A stretch of 64,000 bases of DNA from Verrucomicrobiia bacterium (GTDB taxonomy: Bacteria; Verrucomicrobiota; Verrucomicrobiia; Limisphaerales; JAEYXS01): contig DASWYF010000018.1 in the NCBI GenBank assembly GCA_036405135.1, forward strand, positions 48,248 to 112,247, in the 5' to 3' direction. The notes beneath the pieces are model-generated. The model was not told the origin of the DNA. It did no database searches and saw nothing but the letters and a program-made list of their open reading frames with translations. The translations under genes were made by a program, and so were the position numbers. How positions within the stretch are numbered: position 1 is the first letter of the stretch; each line of letters starts with the position of its first letter. This document shows, piece after piece, positions 44,536-53,400 of this stretch.

Positions 44536-45374
44536 TAAGGCAAAGGCGCAATCTCGCGCACAGAAAACTTCTTCACTTCCACATCCACTTCATCGGTGCG
44601 GAAATAAACCGTCGGCCGCCCTTCTGTGATGATGTAGTCCTGCGGACGGTCGCAGCCGACTTCTTCCCCTTTCCAACCGCCCTTGTCCGTGTATTCGGAT
44701 ACCAGCTTCCACTCGTTCTTCTCCTCGGCATCCAGATACAGCTCCAGCTTTACATGCTTGCCGCCATCTACATTGCGACAGACGAACTTCAGACCGATCC
44801 ATTTATCTTCGGGAATCGTCTTAACAGGTTTCGGCGTTGGCAACGGCCTCAAATCCGTATAGCCACCGGAATGCCAAATCTCTTTCTTGAAGCCGAACTT
44901 GCCATCGAATCTGGCCGTGGCGTGATAACTCGTGCCATCACACGGCTTCGTATCACTGTGCTTCTCTCCGCTGCGAACACTCAGGCAGAACGATTGATAA
45001 TTCAGCTTCTTGGCGATCGGACCGCGCTTCGCATAGACCGTCATCTCCACATTCGTCCACAGCGGGCCACTGTATTTCCCCTCTTTGTCCTTGGGTGAAA
45101 ACACCCGCAACCGCGTGATACCGGCTTTGATCGAAGCCACGCCATCCTTGATCTGCAAGGTTCCATCGCTATTCACAAACAGCGGATCAGCCGGATCGGT
45201 GCCGCTCTGTTTCACCGTCCGTTCCTTATCCCATTGCGCGAACCACTCACGCCCATCCTTCAACGTCGGATGCAGCATGATCACAGCGAAACGATCATTG
45301 CCCGCATCTGCCGCATGTAATTGCACGCATGCGGCCAGCAAAAGAACCACGCTGATGATTTTGAGATAACGCAT
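44535..45374 (-). CDS. Secreted protein of unknown function, paralogue 1
   Basis: A 279-residue exported protein with signal peptide (IISVVLLLAACVQLHAA). It is the tandem duplicate of 43657-44535: the two can be aligned nearly end to end without large gaps. The same features apply: conserved Trp/Tyr-rich strands, ARSGEKH-like loop (here VRSGEKHSD), SYHATARFDG and CDRPQDYIITEG. It lies 4 bases after the GNAT gene. Probably periplasmic or released; function not assigned. Confidence 0.82.
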   Translation of the reverse strand: MRYLKIISVVLLLAACVQLHAADAGNDRFAVIMLHPTLKDGREWFAQWDKERTVKQSGTDPADPLFVNSDGTLQIKDGVASIKAGITRLRVFSPKDKEGKYSGPLWTNVEMTVYAKRGPIAKKLNYQSFCLSVRSGEKHSDTKPCDGTSYHATARFDGKFGFKKEIWHSGGYTDLRPLPTPKPVKTIPEDKWIGLKFVCRNVDGGKHVKLELYLDAEEKNEWKLVSEYTDKGGWKGEEVGCDRPQDYIITEGRPTVYFRTDEVDVEVKKFSVREIAPLP

Positions 45375-45378
45375 AGGA

Positions 45379-45852
45379 TCACAATTTCATCGCGAAGTGT
45401 ATCTGACGGCCCACCTCTTTGAAACCACACGAAGGATACAGATGATTGCCCACTTCATTGTAAGCCATCGTCTCGATCATCGCGTATTCCATCCCTTGCT
45501 CACGGAAGTAAGCCAGCGCGTGTTCGATCAGTTTGCGTCCTAACCCCTGCCCGCGCGTGGAAGCATCCACTGCGAGGTTCGGGATGCGCCCCTTGCCCAA
45601 TTCACGGTCAATGCGCGTAGTGATGTAGCCGACGACCTTTTCACCGTTCACCGCTACAAATACGCCTGAGGGATTCGCCGCCACATCGTCATCGATATGA
45701 CGCGCCTTGCGCCAGCGCCAATCGTGACCGTTCAGGATGCCACATTCCTCTTCCACCTTTTGATCGATGGCGATGCCTTCAAAGCCTTCCAGCGTGAGGC
45801 GCTTGAGTTCCGCCAGATCGCCCGGCTGGTAAACACGGATGTGGAGTTGCAT
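45379..45852 (-). CDS. GNAT-family acetyltransferase
   Basis: A 157-residue GNAT N-acetyltransferase. The fold markers are IRVYQPGDLAELKRL at the start, VFVAVNGEKVVGYITTRID for strands 2-4, and the acetyl-CoA loop VDASTRGQGLGRKLIEHAL (motif RGQGLG). A final YPSCGFKEVGRQIHF is typical. Substrate unknown: protein N-terminus, amine or antibiotic are all possible. It is the first gene of a three-gene minus-strand operon with the two secreted paralogues, and it is separated from the upstream dehydrogenase gene by a strong terminator. Confidence 0.9.
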   Translation of the reverse strand: MQLHIRVYQPGDLAELKRLTLEGFEGIAIDQKVEEECGILNGHDWRWRKARHIDDDVAANPSGVFVAVNGEKVVGYITTRIDRELGKGRIPNLAVDASTRGQGLGRKLIEHALAYFREQGMEYAMIETMAYNEVGNHLYPSCGFKEVGRQIHFAMKL

Positions 45853-45866
45853 TCCGCTAGCATAAG

Positions 45867-45904
45867 AAAACCGGGCGAGGACTCAAATCCTTACGCCCGG
45901 TTTT
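45867..45904 (-). terminator. Terminator of the electrophile-response operon
   Basis: AAAACCGGGCG (45867-45877) pairs with CGCCCGGTTTT (45894-45904), with an inner AGGA/TCCT stem. It lies 20 bases after the alcohol dehydrogenase stop on the minus strand and gives a T tract there. Confidence 0.88.
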
Positions 45905-45923
45905 TCATGAGATATTTAATCGG

Positions 45924-46943
45924 TCACTTGAAGTCCGCTTCCATTACGATGCGATAGCGCGCCTTGCCTGCACGCAAGTGTTGAATGGCCTCGTTCACCT
46001 TCGACATCGGAAACACTTCCGTCACCGGAGCGATCTGATGGCGCGCGCTGAAATCCAGCATAGTCTTCACCGTGGCCGGACTGCCGAGCGGCGAACCGGA
46101 GATGGATTTCTGGCCGCCGATGAGCGAGAACGCCGCCACGGGGATCGGCTCCAGCACGGCACCGACGAAGTGTAACCGTCCTTTCGGAGACAGCGCACCG
46201 ATGATGGTGTTCCAGTCCATCGACGCATTCACGGTGGAGATGATGAAGTCCAGCGAACCGGCGATTTTTTTCATCTGCGCGGCATCCTTGGAATTGATGA
46301 CCTGATGCGCGCCCATCTTCATGGCTTCATCGCGCTTGGAATCGCTGGTGGTGAAAGCCGTGACTTCGCAGCCCCATTTGTTCAGGAATTGCAAGGCCAT
46401 GTGCCCTAACCCGCCGATGCCGATGACGCCCACGCGATCCGTCGGCTTCACACCGCATTGCACAATGGGATTAAAGACCGTGATGCCGCCGCAGAAAAGC
46501 GGACCGGCTTTCGCGGCATCCAGCTTGTCCGGCAAGGGCGTGGCCCAGGCCCAATGAGTGCGCAGACGATCAGCGAAACCGCCTTGGCGACCGATGAGGG
46601 TTTCCTCCGCATTCGGGCAAAGGTTGTGATTGCCGGAGAGGCATTGCTGGCAGGACATGCAACTGCCGGAGAACCAGCCCATGCCCACAGTCTGTCCGAT
46701 CTTCAAGCCCTTGGCCTGTTCGCCGAGGGCGACGATCGTGCCCACGGCTTCGTGGCCGGGCACGAACGGGAACGCGCTGCGTCCCCATTCATTATCCAGC
46801 ATGGAAAGGTCTGAGTGACAGATGCCGCAGTGGGTCACCTTGATCTCGACTTGCTCCGGCTTCAGTGGGCCGGGATCGAAATCGAACGGAGTCAATTTAC
46901 CACCGGCCTCACGGGCCCCATACGCACGAAACTTGTCACTCAT
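45924..46943 (-). CDS. Zinc-dependent alcohol dehydrogenase (CAD/YahK type)
   Basis: A 339-residue medium-chain dehydrogenase that reduces aldehydes or oxidises alcohols. Catalytic zinc ligands lie in CGICHSDL and PGHEAVG; the structural zinc is held by the cysteines of CMSCQQCLSGNHNLC. The cofactor loop is GIGGLGHMALQF. The FTTSDSKRDEA after strand 2 has a Ser-Asp-Ser-Lys-Arg pattern that fits NADPH use. The sequence layout follows the cinnamyl alcohol dehydrogenase / YahK group, which handles toxic aldehydes. It is the last gene of the operon controlled by the TetR repressor, so an aldehyde-detoxifying role fits. Confidence 0.92.
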   Translation of the reverse strand: MSDKFRAYGAREAGGKLTPFDFDPGPLKPEQVEIKVTHCGICHSDLSMLDNEWGRSAFPFVPGHEAVGTIVALGEQAKGLKIGQTVGMGWFSGSCMSCQQCLSGNHNLCPNAEETLIGRQGGFADRLRTHWAWATPLPDKLDAAKAGPLFCGGITVFNPIVQCGVKPTDRVGVIGIGGLGHMALQFLNKWGCEVTAFTTSDSKRDEAMKMGAHQVINSKDAAQMKKIAGSLDFIISTVNASMDWNTIIGALSPKGRLHFVGAVLEPIPVAAFSLIGGQKSISGSPLGSPATVKTMLDFSARHQIAPVTEVFPMSKVNEAIQHLRAGKARYRIVMEADFK

Positions 46944-46975
46944 ACGCTCTCCAATCGCTGGTCGTTTTGTTGATG

Positions 46976-48067
46976 TTACGCGGTCACCGGTTGCAGCACC
47001 GGGTAATCAGTATAGCCGCGTTCATCGCCGCCGTAAAATGTGTTTTGATCCGGCGCATTCAATGGCGCTCCAGCGCGGAAACGCTCAACCAAGTCCGGGT
47101 TCGCGATGAACGGAATACCGAAGGCCACGAGATCCGTCTCGTCCTCATTGATGCTGTGTGCCGCCGAAGAGGCATCGTAACCCGCATTTGCAATGAACGG
47201 GCCTTTGAACGCCGCGCGCATGGACGGCGATACTTGCACTCCGGGAGCCGCCAGGAAGTGACCGGGCTTGCCTTCGAGCACATGCAGATACGCGAGCTTG
47301 AAGCGGTTCAGAATCTTCGAGGCATGTGTGAACGTGGCGACCGGATCGCTATCGCGCATGTCGTTGTAAGGATTCGTCGGAGAGAGACGCACACCCACAT
47401 GTTCGCCAGACCATGCGCCTACGACTGCGGAAGTGACTTCCAGCAGGAAGCGGCTGCGGTTCGCGATGCTCCCGCCGTAATCATCCGTGCGCTGGTTCGA
47501 GCCATCGCGCAGGAATTGATCGATGAGATAACCATTTGCCGCATGGATCTCCACACCATCGAAACCAGCTTCACGAGCGAGCTTCGTCGCACGAACGTAA
47601 TCCTCAATCACGCCAGGGATTTCATCCGTCTCCAAGGCACGCGGAGTCACATAGGGTTTCGTGCCGCTGGCAGTATGAGCGTTGCCTTGTGCCGCGATGG
47701 CAGATGCGGAAACAGGCAACGCGCCATTGTGGAAATCAGGATGCGAGGCGCGGCCCATGTGCCAGAGCTGGAGGAAAATACGTCCACCAGCCTGATGCAC
47801 GGCTTCCGTCACGGGCTTCCAGCCTTCCACATGCGCTTGCGTGTAGATGCGCGGGGCATTCACCCAGCCGACACCTTGCGCGGAGATCGCGGTGGCCTCG
47901 CTGATAATGAGGCCCGCTGAAGCGCGCTGGCGGTAATACTCGATCATGCGCGGATGCGGCGTGCCATCCGCATGCGCACGACCGCGCGTAAGCGGGGCCA
48001 TGACGAGGCGGTTAGGGAGCTTCAAAGCACCGGCCTTGAACGGAGAGAAGAGGATTTCGTGGCTCAT
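46976..48067 (-). CDS. Old yellow enzyme-type ene-reductase (NemA-like)
   Basis: A 363-residue FMN-dependent ene-reductase of the old yellow enzyme family. It starts LFSPFKAGALKLPNRLVMAP and has MAPLTRGRAH, LQLWHMGRASH, and the substrate-anion pair His/Asn in EIHAANGYLIDQFL. The NQRTDDYGGSIANRSRF block is family-typical. The length fits NemA/XenB proteins, which reduce maleimides, quinones, nitro compounds and enals with NADPH. It sits between an SDR and a zinc alcohol dehydrogenase in a TetR-controlled operon, much as nemA lies with the NemR repressor in E. coli. Confidence 0.93.
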   Translation of the reverse strand: MSHEILFSPFKAGALKLPNRLVMAPLTRGRAHADGTPHPRMIEYYRQRASAGLIISEATAISAQGVGWVNAPRIYTQAHVEGWKPVTEAVHQAGGRIFLQLWHMGRASHPDFHNGALPVSASAIAAQGNAHTASGTKPYVTPRALETDEIPGVIEDYVRATKLAREAGFDGVEIHAANGYLIDQFLRDGSNQRTDDYGGSIANRSRFLLEVTSAVVGAWSGEHVGVRLSPTNPYNDMRDSDPVATFTHASKILNRFKLAYLHVLEGKPGHFLAAPGVQVSPSMRAAFKGPFIANAGYDASSAAHSINEDETDLVAFGIPFIANPDLVERFRAGAPLNAPDQNTFYGGDERGYTDYPVLQPVTA

Positions 48068-48102
48068 AACATTGGAGATTTTGTGGGTTTAATATTTTAA
48101 GA

Positions 48103-48867
48103 TCACTGTGCGGTTAAACCGCCATCCACGGTGATGGATTGACCGGTGATGAAGGAGGAATCGTTCGACGCGAGGAACACCACGGTGTTCGCGATCTCAT
48201 CCGGCTGGCCGATGCGACCGATCGGATGCAGGCTCGCCATGAATTTGCCGACTTCGGAATCTGCCCCGCCGGCGAAGCGTTCGAACATTTCCGTCTGGAT
48301 CACCGCGGGCGAGATGGCGTTCACGCGAACACCCAGCTTGGAATATTCCAGCGCGGCGGATTTCGTGATGCCCAGCACGGCGTGCTTGCTCGCGACATAC
48401 ACACTGGCGTTCGGCATACCGATGAGGCCGAGCGCAGAAGAGGTGTTGATGATGGAGCCGCCGCCGCTCTTGAGGATCGCGGGGATCTGATATTTCAACG
48501 AGTTGAACACGCCTTTCACATTGATATCGAACACGCGCTGATACTCTTCTGCCGTGAATTCAGCGGAGGTGGCGTGTTTGCCTTCCACACCAGCGTTGTT
48601 GAAGGCGATGTGCAGCGCACCGAATTTCTCGATCGTCTTGTTCACGAGATTGGCGACGTCCGCTTCGTTCGCTACGTCCGTTTTCACGAAGAGACCTTGG
48701 CCACCTGCGGCCTCGATCTGGCGCACGGTCTCCTGCCCTTCGGATTCACGACGTCCGCTGACGACGACTTTTGCTCCGGCTTTGGCGAGAGCGACGGCTG
48801 AGGCGCGACCGATGCCGCTGGTTCCGCCGGTGACGATGGCTACTTTGTTTTGAAGTTTCAGGCTCAT
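48103..48867 (-). CDS. SDR oxidoreductase
   Basis: A 254-residue classical SDR with TGGTSGIG at residues 14-21, NNAG near 89, Ser in [10 protein letters not shown], and Tyr/Lys in [10 protein letters not shown]. The VSGRRESEG at strand 2 has an Arg pair that fits NADPH. C-terminus [13 protein letters not shown]. It lies in the TetR-controlled redox operon, 98 bases after the thioredoxin gene and 35 bases before the ene-reductase. Reduction of reactive carbonyls is a reasonable guess; substrate not known. Confidence 0.9.
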   Translation of the reverse strand: MSLKLQNKVAIVTGGTSGIGRASAVALAKAGAKVVVSGRRESEGQETVRQIEAAGGQGLFVKTDVANEADVANLVNKTIEKFGALHIAFNNAGVEGKHATSAEFTAEEYQRVFDINVKGVFNSLKYQIPAILKSGGGSIINTSSALGLIGMPNASVYVASKHAVLGITKSAALEYSKLGVRVNAISPAVIQTEMFERFAGGADSEVGKFMASLHPIGRIGQPDEIANTVVFLASNDSSFITGQSITVDGGLTAQ

Positions 48868-48924
48868 ATGTGTGTTTTAGTTAGAAGGTTTGGGGTTTCT
48901 GGTTTTTGGTTTCGAGTTTTTAAG

Positions 48925-48954
48925 AGCGGCTGATTTCGGGTGAAATCAGCCGCT
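48925..48954. repeat. 13-bp hairpin inside the redox operon
   Basis: AGCGGCTGATTTC-GGGT-GAAATCAGCCGCT: a perfect 13-bp stem between the thioredoxin and SDR genes. On the minus strand it is not followed by a T tract, so it may be an attenuator or mRNA-processing stem rather than a full stop. The next 40 bases (48885-48920) are almost only G and T. Confidence 0.6.
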
Positions 48955-48965
48955 TGAATTTTCGC

Positions 48966-49301
48966 TTACGCAGTCACGGTGGTTAAGGCTTCGAGCTTGG
49001 TGAGGACGGTGCGTTTGCCTACTGCGCCCAGTGTAGTGTCACGCACTTCACCATCGCGGAAGTAGAGCAGCGTGGGCATGGCCTGCACGCCGTAGCGCTG
49101 GGCGATCTCCGGGTAGTTGTCCACGTTCAGCTTCGTGACTTTCAGGCGACCGGCCTGCTCCGTGGCGATCTCTTCCAGCGTGGGCGCAAGCATCTTGCAC
49201 GGGCCGCACCAGTCGGCATAAAAGTCCACGACGACAGGCTGGGAGGATTGCAGCACTTCGCTCTCGAAGTTCGCATCAGTCAGTTCAATGGTATTTTTCA
49301 T
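48966..49301 (-). CDS. trxA: Thioredoxin
   Basis: A 111-residue thioredoxin with active site WCGPCK (in DFYADWCGPCKMLAP), the cis-Pro loop AMPTLLYF and the FRDGEV turn. There is no signal peptide, so it is cytoplasmic. It keeps protein cysteines reduced with electrons from thioredoxin reductase, which is not in this window. Its place behind a TetR operator and in front of reductase genes suggests it is induced by thiol-reactive stress, apart from any housekeeping thioredoxin. Confidence 0.95.
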   Translation of the reverse strand: MKNTIELTDANFESEVLQSSQPVVVDFYADWCGPCKMLAPTLEEIATEQAGRLKVTKLNVDNYPEIAQRYGVQAMPTLLYFRDGEVRDTTLGAVGKRTVLTKLEALTTVTA

Positions 49302-49349
49302 ATTCAGTTTCAGTTGAGGTTGCGGTTTCTAAATTTTTGAGTTCGTGAA

Positions 49350-49673
49350 TCACGCGGCCAAGGCAGCGAGGCGATGTCCATGGCGGACGGCGTTCTGCCG
49401 CACGGCCCAGGTGTTCACCGCTTGCACCTTCTCTTCCGCCAAGGTCGGGAACAGCAAGTGCGGATAGGTGGTCTCCCACGCGAGCGCTTCTGCCTCGTTC
49501 AAGGCGAGCTGCACCATGTGGTCATGATCCTCGCGAAGATTGTTGAACTTGCTCTTCAAATTCTCCCGCGCCTGCTCAATGGCATTCAGCACCTTCTGGC
49601 ATGCACCGATGGCGGCGATGTGACCGCAGACCGAGTTTTGGCTGACTTCGTGATTGTGAGTTTGTGTGTTCAT
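49350..49673 (-). CDS. Small protein, first gene of the TetR-controlled operon
   Basis: A 107-residue, mostly helical soluble protein with His, Asn and Ala in abundance (MNTQTHNHEVSQNSVCGHIA, then RENLKSKFNNLREDHDHMVQ). Two Cys (near 16 and 25) and several His could bind a metal or react with electrophiles. ATG 49673 is preceded by AGGAAAG at good distance, and the TetR-type inverted repeat at 49691-49706 is just upstream. No family was recognised. Confidence 0.7.
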   Translation of the reverse strand: MNTQTHNHEVSQNSVCGHIAAIGACQKVLNAIEQARENLKSKFNNLREDHDHMVQLALNEAEALAWETTYPHLLFPTLAEEKVQAVNTWAVRQNAVRHGHRLAALAA

Positions 49674-49690
49674 ATCGCGCTTTCCTGTAG

Positions 49691-49706
49691 TTGACTATTT
49701 AGTAAA
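49691..49706. promoter_or_regulatory. TetR-type operator, target operon copy
   Basis: TTGACTATTTAGTAAA: inverted half-sites TTGACTA / TAGTAAA around a TT centre. It lies 17 bases upstream of the ATG of the 49350-49673 gene. The same site with one arm-base swap is in front of the TetR gene at 50374-50389. Confidence 0.75.
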
Positions 49707-49725
49707 GTTTTAGTTCAAAAAAATT

Positions 49726-50340
49726 TTAAGCCGACACCACTTCTACGTTTGTCGCACCCATGATGGCCAGCATACCGGGATAGAGATCTTTCAAGATGGC
49801 CGGATCGTTATGGATGCGCGCCTGGGTCATCACGCCTTCCATGTAGGCGAAGATCATACGCGCCATGATGGCCGGTTCCCCTGCCCGCGCCAGACCTTCG
49901 GCTTGGGCATCACGAATGGTACTCTCAAGATACTTGCGGTAACGGCCCAAAACATCCTGAACCGTGAGGCGCAATTTATCGTCCTGAGTGCAGATCTCCG
50001 CACCAAGCGTGAAGATCGGGCAACCCAGCACGGAACCGCAACTGCAGCGCATTTCCGACTGTTTCTGGAACGAATTATCGCAGTAATTCTTCAAGCGTTC
50101 CAAGGGCGCCACGGAAGGAGAAAACGTCTCATCCATCTTAGGGCGGTACTCTTCCCAATTCGCCAGCAAGGCCGCAGAGGCCAGATCCGCCTTGGACTCG
50201 AAGAAGTAGTAGAAACTGCCCTTCTTGACGCCCGCCTTGTCACAGATGAGGTCGATGGTGGTGCTGCCGTAGGAGCCTTTCCAAATCAGCTCCAACACAG
50301 CTTCCATCAACCGCTCTTTTGCATCGCTCGTGCGTCCCAT
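49726..50340 (-). CDS. TetR-family repressor with a Cys cluster
   Basis: A 204-residue TetR regulator. The helix-turn-helix (about 10-55) reads LICDKAGVKKGSFYYFFESK. The C-terminal ligand domain carries three close cysteines, Cys99, Cys101 and Cys107 in MRCSCGSVLGCPIF, plus Cys87 and Cys117. Reactive cysteines are used by NemR to sense electrophiles and hypochlorite, so a redox or alkylation sensor is a reasonable inference. The gene lies upstream of, and on the same strand as, the thioredoxin/ene-reductase operon, with its own operator at 50374-50389, so it likely represses both itself and that operon. Confidence 0.92.
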   Translation of the reverse strand: MGRTSDAKERLMEAVLELIWKGSYGSTTIDLICDKAGVKKGSFYYFFESKADLASAALLANWEEYRPKMDETFSPSVAPLERLKNYCDNSFQKQSEMRCSCGSVLGCPIFTLGAEICTQDDKLRLTVQDVLGRYRKYLESTIRDAQAEGLARAGEPAIMARMIFAYMEGVMTQARIHNDPAILKDLYPGMLAIMGATNVEVVSA

Positions 50341-50373
50341 ATGTTTTCCGTTTCTGAGAGCAACCTATCTTAA

Positions 50374-50389
50374 TTTACTATTTAGTCAA
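50374..50389. promoter_or_regulatory. TetR-type operator, autoregulatory copy
   Basis: TTTACTATTTAGTCAA: inverted half-sites TTTACTA / TAGTCAA around TT, 34 bases upstream of the TetR start codon. Together with 49691-49706 it defines the consensus TTKACTA-TT-TAGTMAA. Confidence 0.75.
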
Positions 50390-50448
50390 CTATCTTTTAG
50401 GCGAATATTTTATAAGCCGATCTCCTGTCACAAATCATGATCAAAACC

Positions 50449-53400
50449 TCACTTCTTATTCGTTGCTTCAGAGTTGGATTGTGGAAGAAGCCTGACCTCA
50501 GGTTTGATCAGCATCAGCTCTCCCAAATCTGTCAACTTGCCAGCGGGGATCACCACTACGTCATTCGTAAATCCGGCGATCATGCGCGGACCCCGGAAAA
50601 CCACATTGGAATTAGGGTCGAGCTTTCTCTCAACCCTGAGTTCCAAACGATAATTTCCGGGTGGAACATCGTAAACTGAGATCGAACCATCCGCATTCAC
50701 TGAAAAGGCATATTCCTGGCGTGCTTTTGCCGCCGAACGATATGCCTCTGTCCGCATATACTGAACGTTTTCACCAGGTTTGGGAGCCCGCTTCTCCACC
50801 TGCCATGGCCATTGCACAGGAGATTTCTCCAAACGGGCGAACAGACTCGTCCCCGCCCAATCGAACGGGGCCTTCTCCGGCATGAATACCTTGGCACGGA
50901 CTAAAGCACCTTTTCCTCCCAGCGAGACATTCACTTTCTGGCCGGGAGCCACTACCACAACAGTATCGTGACTGAATGAGCCTCCGTGGGATTTCGCCAA
51001 GAGTTCTGCCTGTCCAAGCGAATCATCAACCGGAACCACCGGCCCAGCCTTTACGATGCGGAATATCTTGTACTCACCGGGAGGCACGTATTCGAAAACG
51101 AACCGCCCAGCAGCATCTGTCTTGGTGCTGAATCGAGCGCCGGAGAGCTCCAAGTTATTACCGCTTCCCGTCCCTAACGTGCGCAACCACATGTCCTCGC
51201 CTGCGCCAATCTTCTCTCCGATTTGCAATTGCCCCTCGACGCGTCCCCATGGCTGCAGACGGATGACAGGATTCTTTTTAAACTCTTCGGGCGACACCAT
51301 CGCCACGCCCTGTTCATGGGCCGCAGCGATGCCAAGACAGCCGCCTGTTTGCGGGTGCCTGAACACGCCGTTATTATCGACATCAATGGCTTTCGGCCCG
51401 TTATAGGTTATAAACCGCCTGTCTCCCACAGTTGCATTGAAACGTGCTGTGGAAAAAACGACTGAAGCGCCGATCGCAGGCGTGCCATCTGGCAACAAGA
51501 CCTTGCCTTCGTAATCTTTGCCCGGCTCCAAAAACACATCCTGGTCCTTCTCCAATTGAGCGGTGGTGAAGGTCGTTATCAGCGGTTGATAACCTGAAGC
51601 CGTAAAGGTCGCTTTGATCGAATTCCCGGAAAAAGACACGGGCATCCGATAGTTTTCAGATGTGAATCTGGTCGGGTTTGGAATTGAACTGGCACCCAAG
51701 GCTTCCCATTGCAGGTAAAAGTCTTTGATCGGCTGTTTGGTGACGGCATCAAACACACGCCCCTTAAATACTTTTACACTGCTGACATTGGATGCCCGCG
51801 TGAGGATCACTTTCTTTTCGACACCATCAGCCACCCAATTAGTGACGCGCTGCGGCAGATAACCCGGCGCGGAAAGACTCGCAGTGATGGGTTCGACCGG
51901 CGCCGACGTCCATACCAGCCGGCCTTCAGCGTCTGTGCGCGTAGTGAACGAATAAGGTCTTTGTCCCATTCCAGTTGGTGAATCCACGGCAAAAAATCCA
52001 TTGGTGATGGTAGTGCCATCCGTGTTCATCACGATTCCACGCAAAGTCCTGCCCGGGAGCATGACAATGGAAAATTCTTTAGGAGGAGGATCAAGCGGGA
52101 TTGCTTCCATTTTGGACGCATATCCCGTGGCCTGCAAAGTCAGCGCCATGGTCTTGGGTGGCAATCCATCGATCACAAACCTCGGGCCGCTGGCATTGCT
52201 GATATGGAAACGGCCATCGGCACCGTTGGTGATGTTACCGGTGGATTCATTCCACTGCTGGTTGATGGTGATCCGCACTCCCGCCACAGGATTTCCCGCT
52301 TCATCGACGACGCGACCCGAGATCGCGATACCTGCTTTCAAAGTCATCACCGCATTCATCGACGCCAAGTCAGCCATGCGCAACTTCAACGGACCTGTGG
52401 TCGGCTCATTAGCCAGATCAATACGGTAGCTATGCTTTTCGTACTGAGGATGGGTGACAAAGAATTGGAGGTCTTCGAATTTTTTCGGCGCCTGGTTAAA
52501 GATCCATTTTCCTTGCGCATCTGTGGTCACTTTGGCGAAGGCGTGGCCTTCCAATAATCTTTCACGCTCCATCATCACAGACCTAGACGGTCCCGATATT
52601 TCAACCGTTGCTTCGGGTATGCCCTTTCCAGTTTCATCCCTCACCTGACCACCGATTGTTCTGCCCTTGTCCAATCGGGTAGTATATTCGTCAGGGATAT
52701 CAGATTGCTTGTCCTGCTGAAGCGAAGACCACTTGAGCTCACGCGCCGCATAGCCGGAACGCCTGATTCTGATCTCATACATGAAGGGAGCATTGGAAGC
52801 AGCGGGCTTGGGCACGGAAGCATATCCGTCTTTATCCGTGGTGGCGACGGTTCTGCCGTTACGCACAGTAGCCTCTGACAATGGTTGACCGGAATCGTTA
52901 TCCAATACTCGCACACGGAGCTGAGCAGCCTCCGTGCTCGTGGCAGGCTGCTGGGCGGACGCATCCGAAGTAGATTTTTTTTCTGACTGGGCGGGTGCGG
53001 AGGTTTTCACTGCGGGCTTGGTAAGTATCAACTCTCCCAAGTCATGCTCTGCTTGATCCGAAGATTTCTTTTCTGGAATAAGCACAGCGGCCCGCTCAAC
53101 TCCGCCGATGGAAGTCATCACGATCATGTCATCCGCTGCGGTCTGCGCAGGTCGCTCAGCCGAGAATACAACTACTAAGAGAGAATACTCACCGGGAGTG
53201 ACATTTTCGAAAATGATCTCTCCACCGGCACGATTCTTCTGGCTGTAATCCCTGAATTTAAGCTGGGAATCCCAGTAAGTTTCCGATTCCCAATGGGGAT
53301 TTTTGAAATCAAATGAATCTGCCTTAAAAATTTCCCGGATGCTTGTCGAAATCAAACGCCCCGAAATCTGCACTTTGGACCAATCCCAGCCCACCGACGA

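Noticed and set aside
46865..47920. 351-codon plus-strand frame across the alcohol dehydrogenase and ene-reductase genes
   Set aside because: Arg/His-rich shadow frame; both minus-strand genes have full catalytic motifs.
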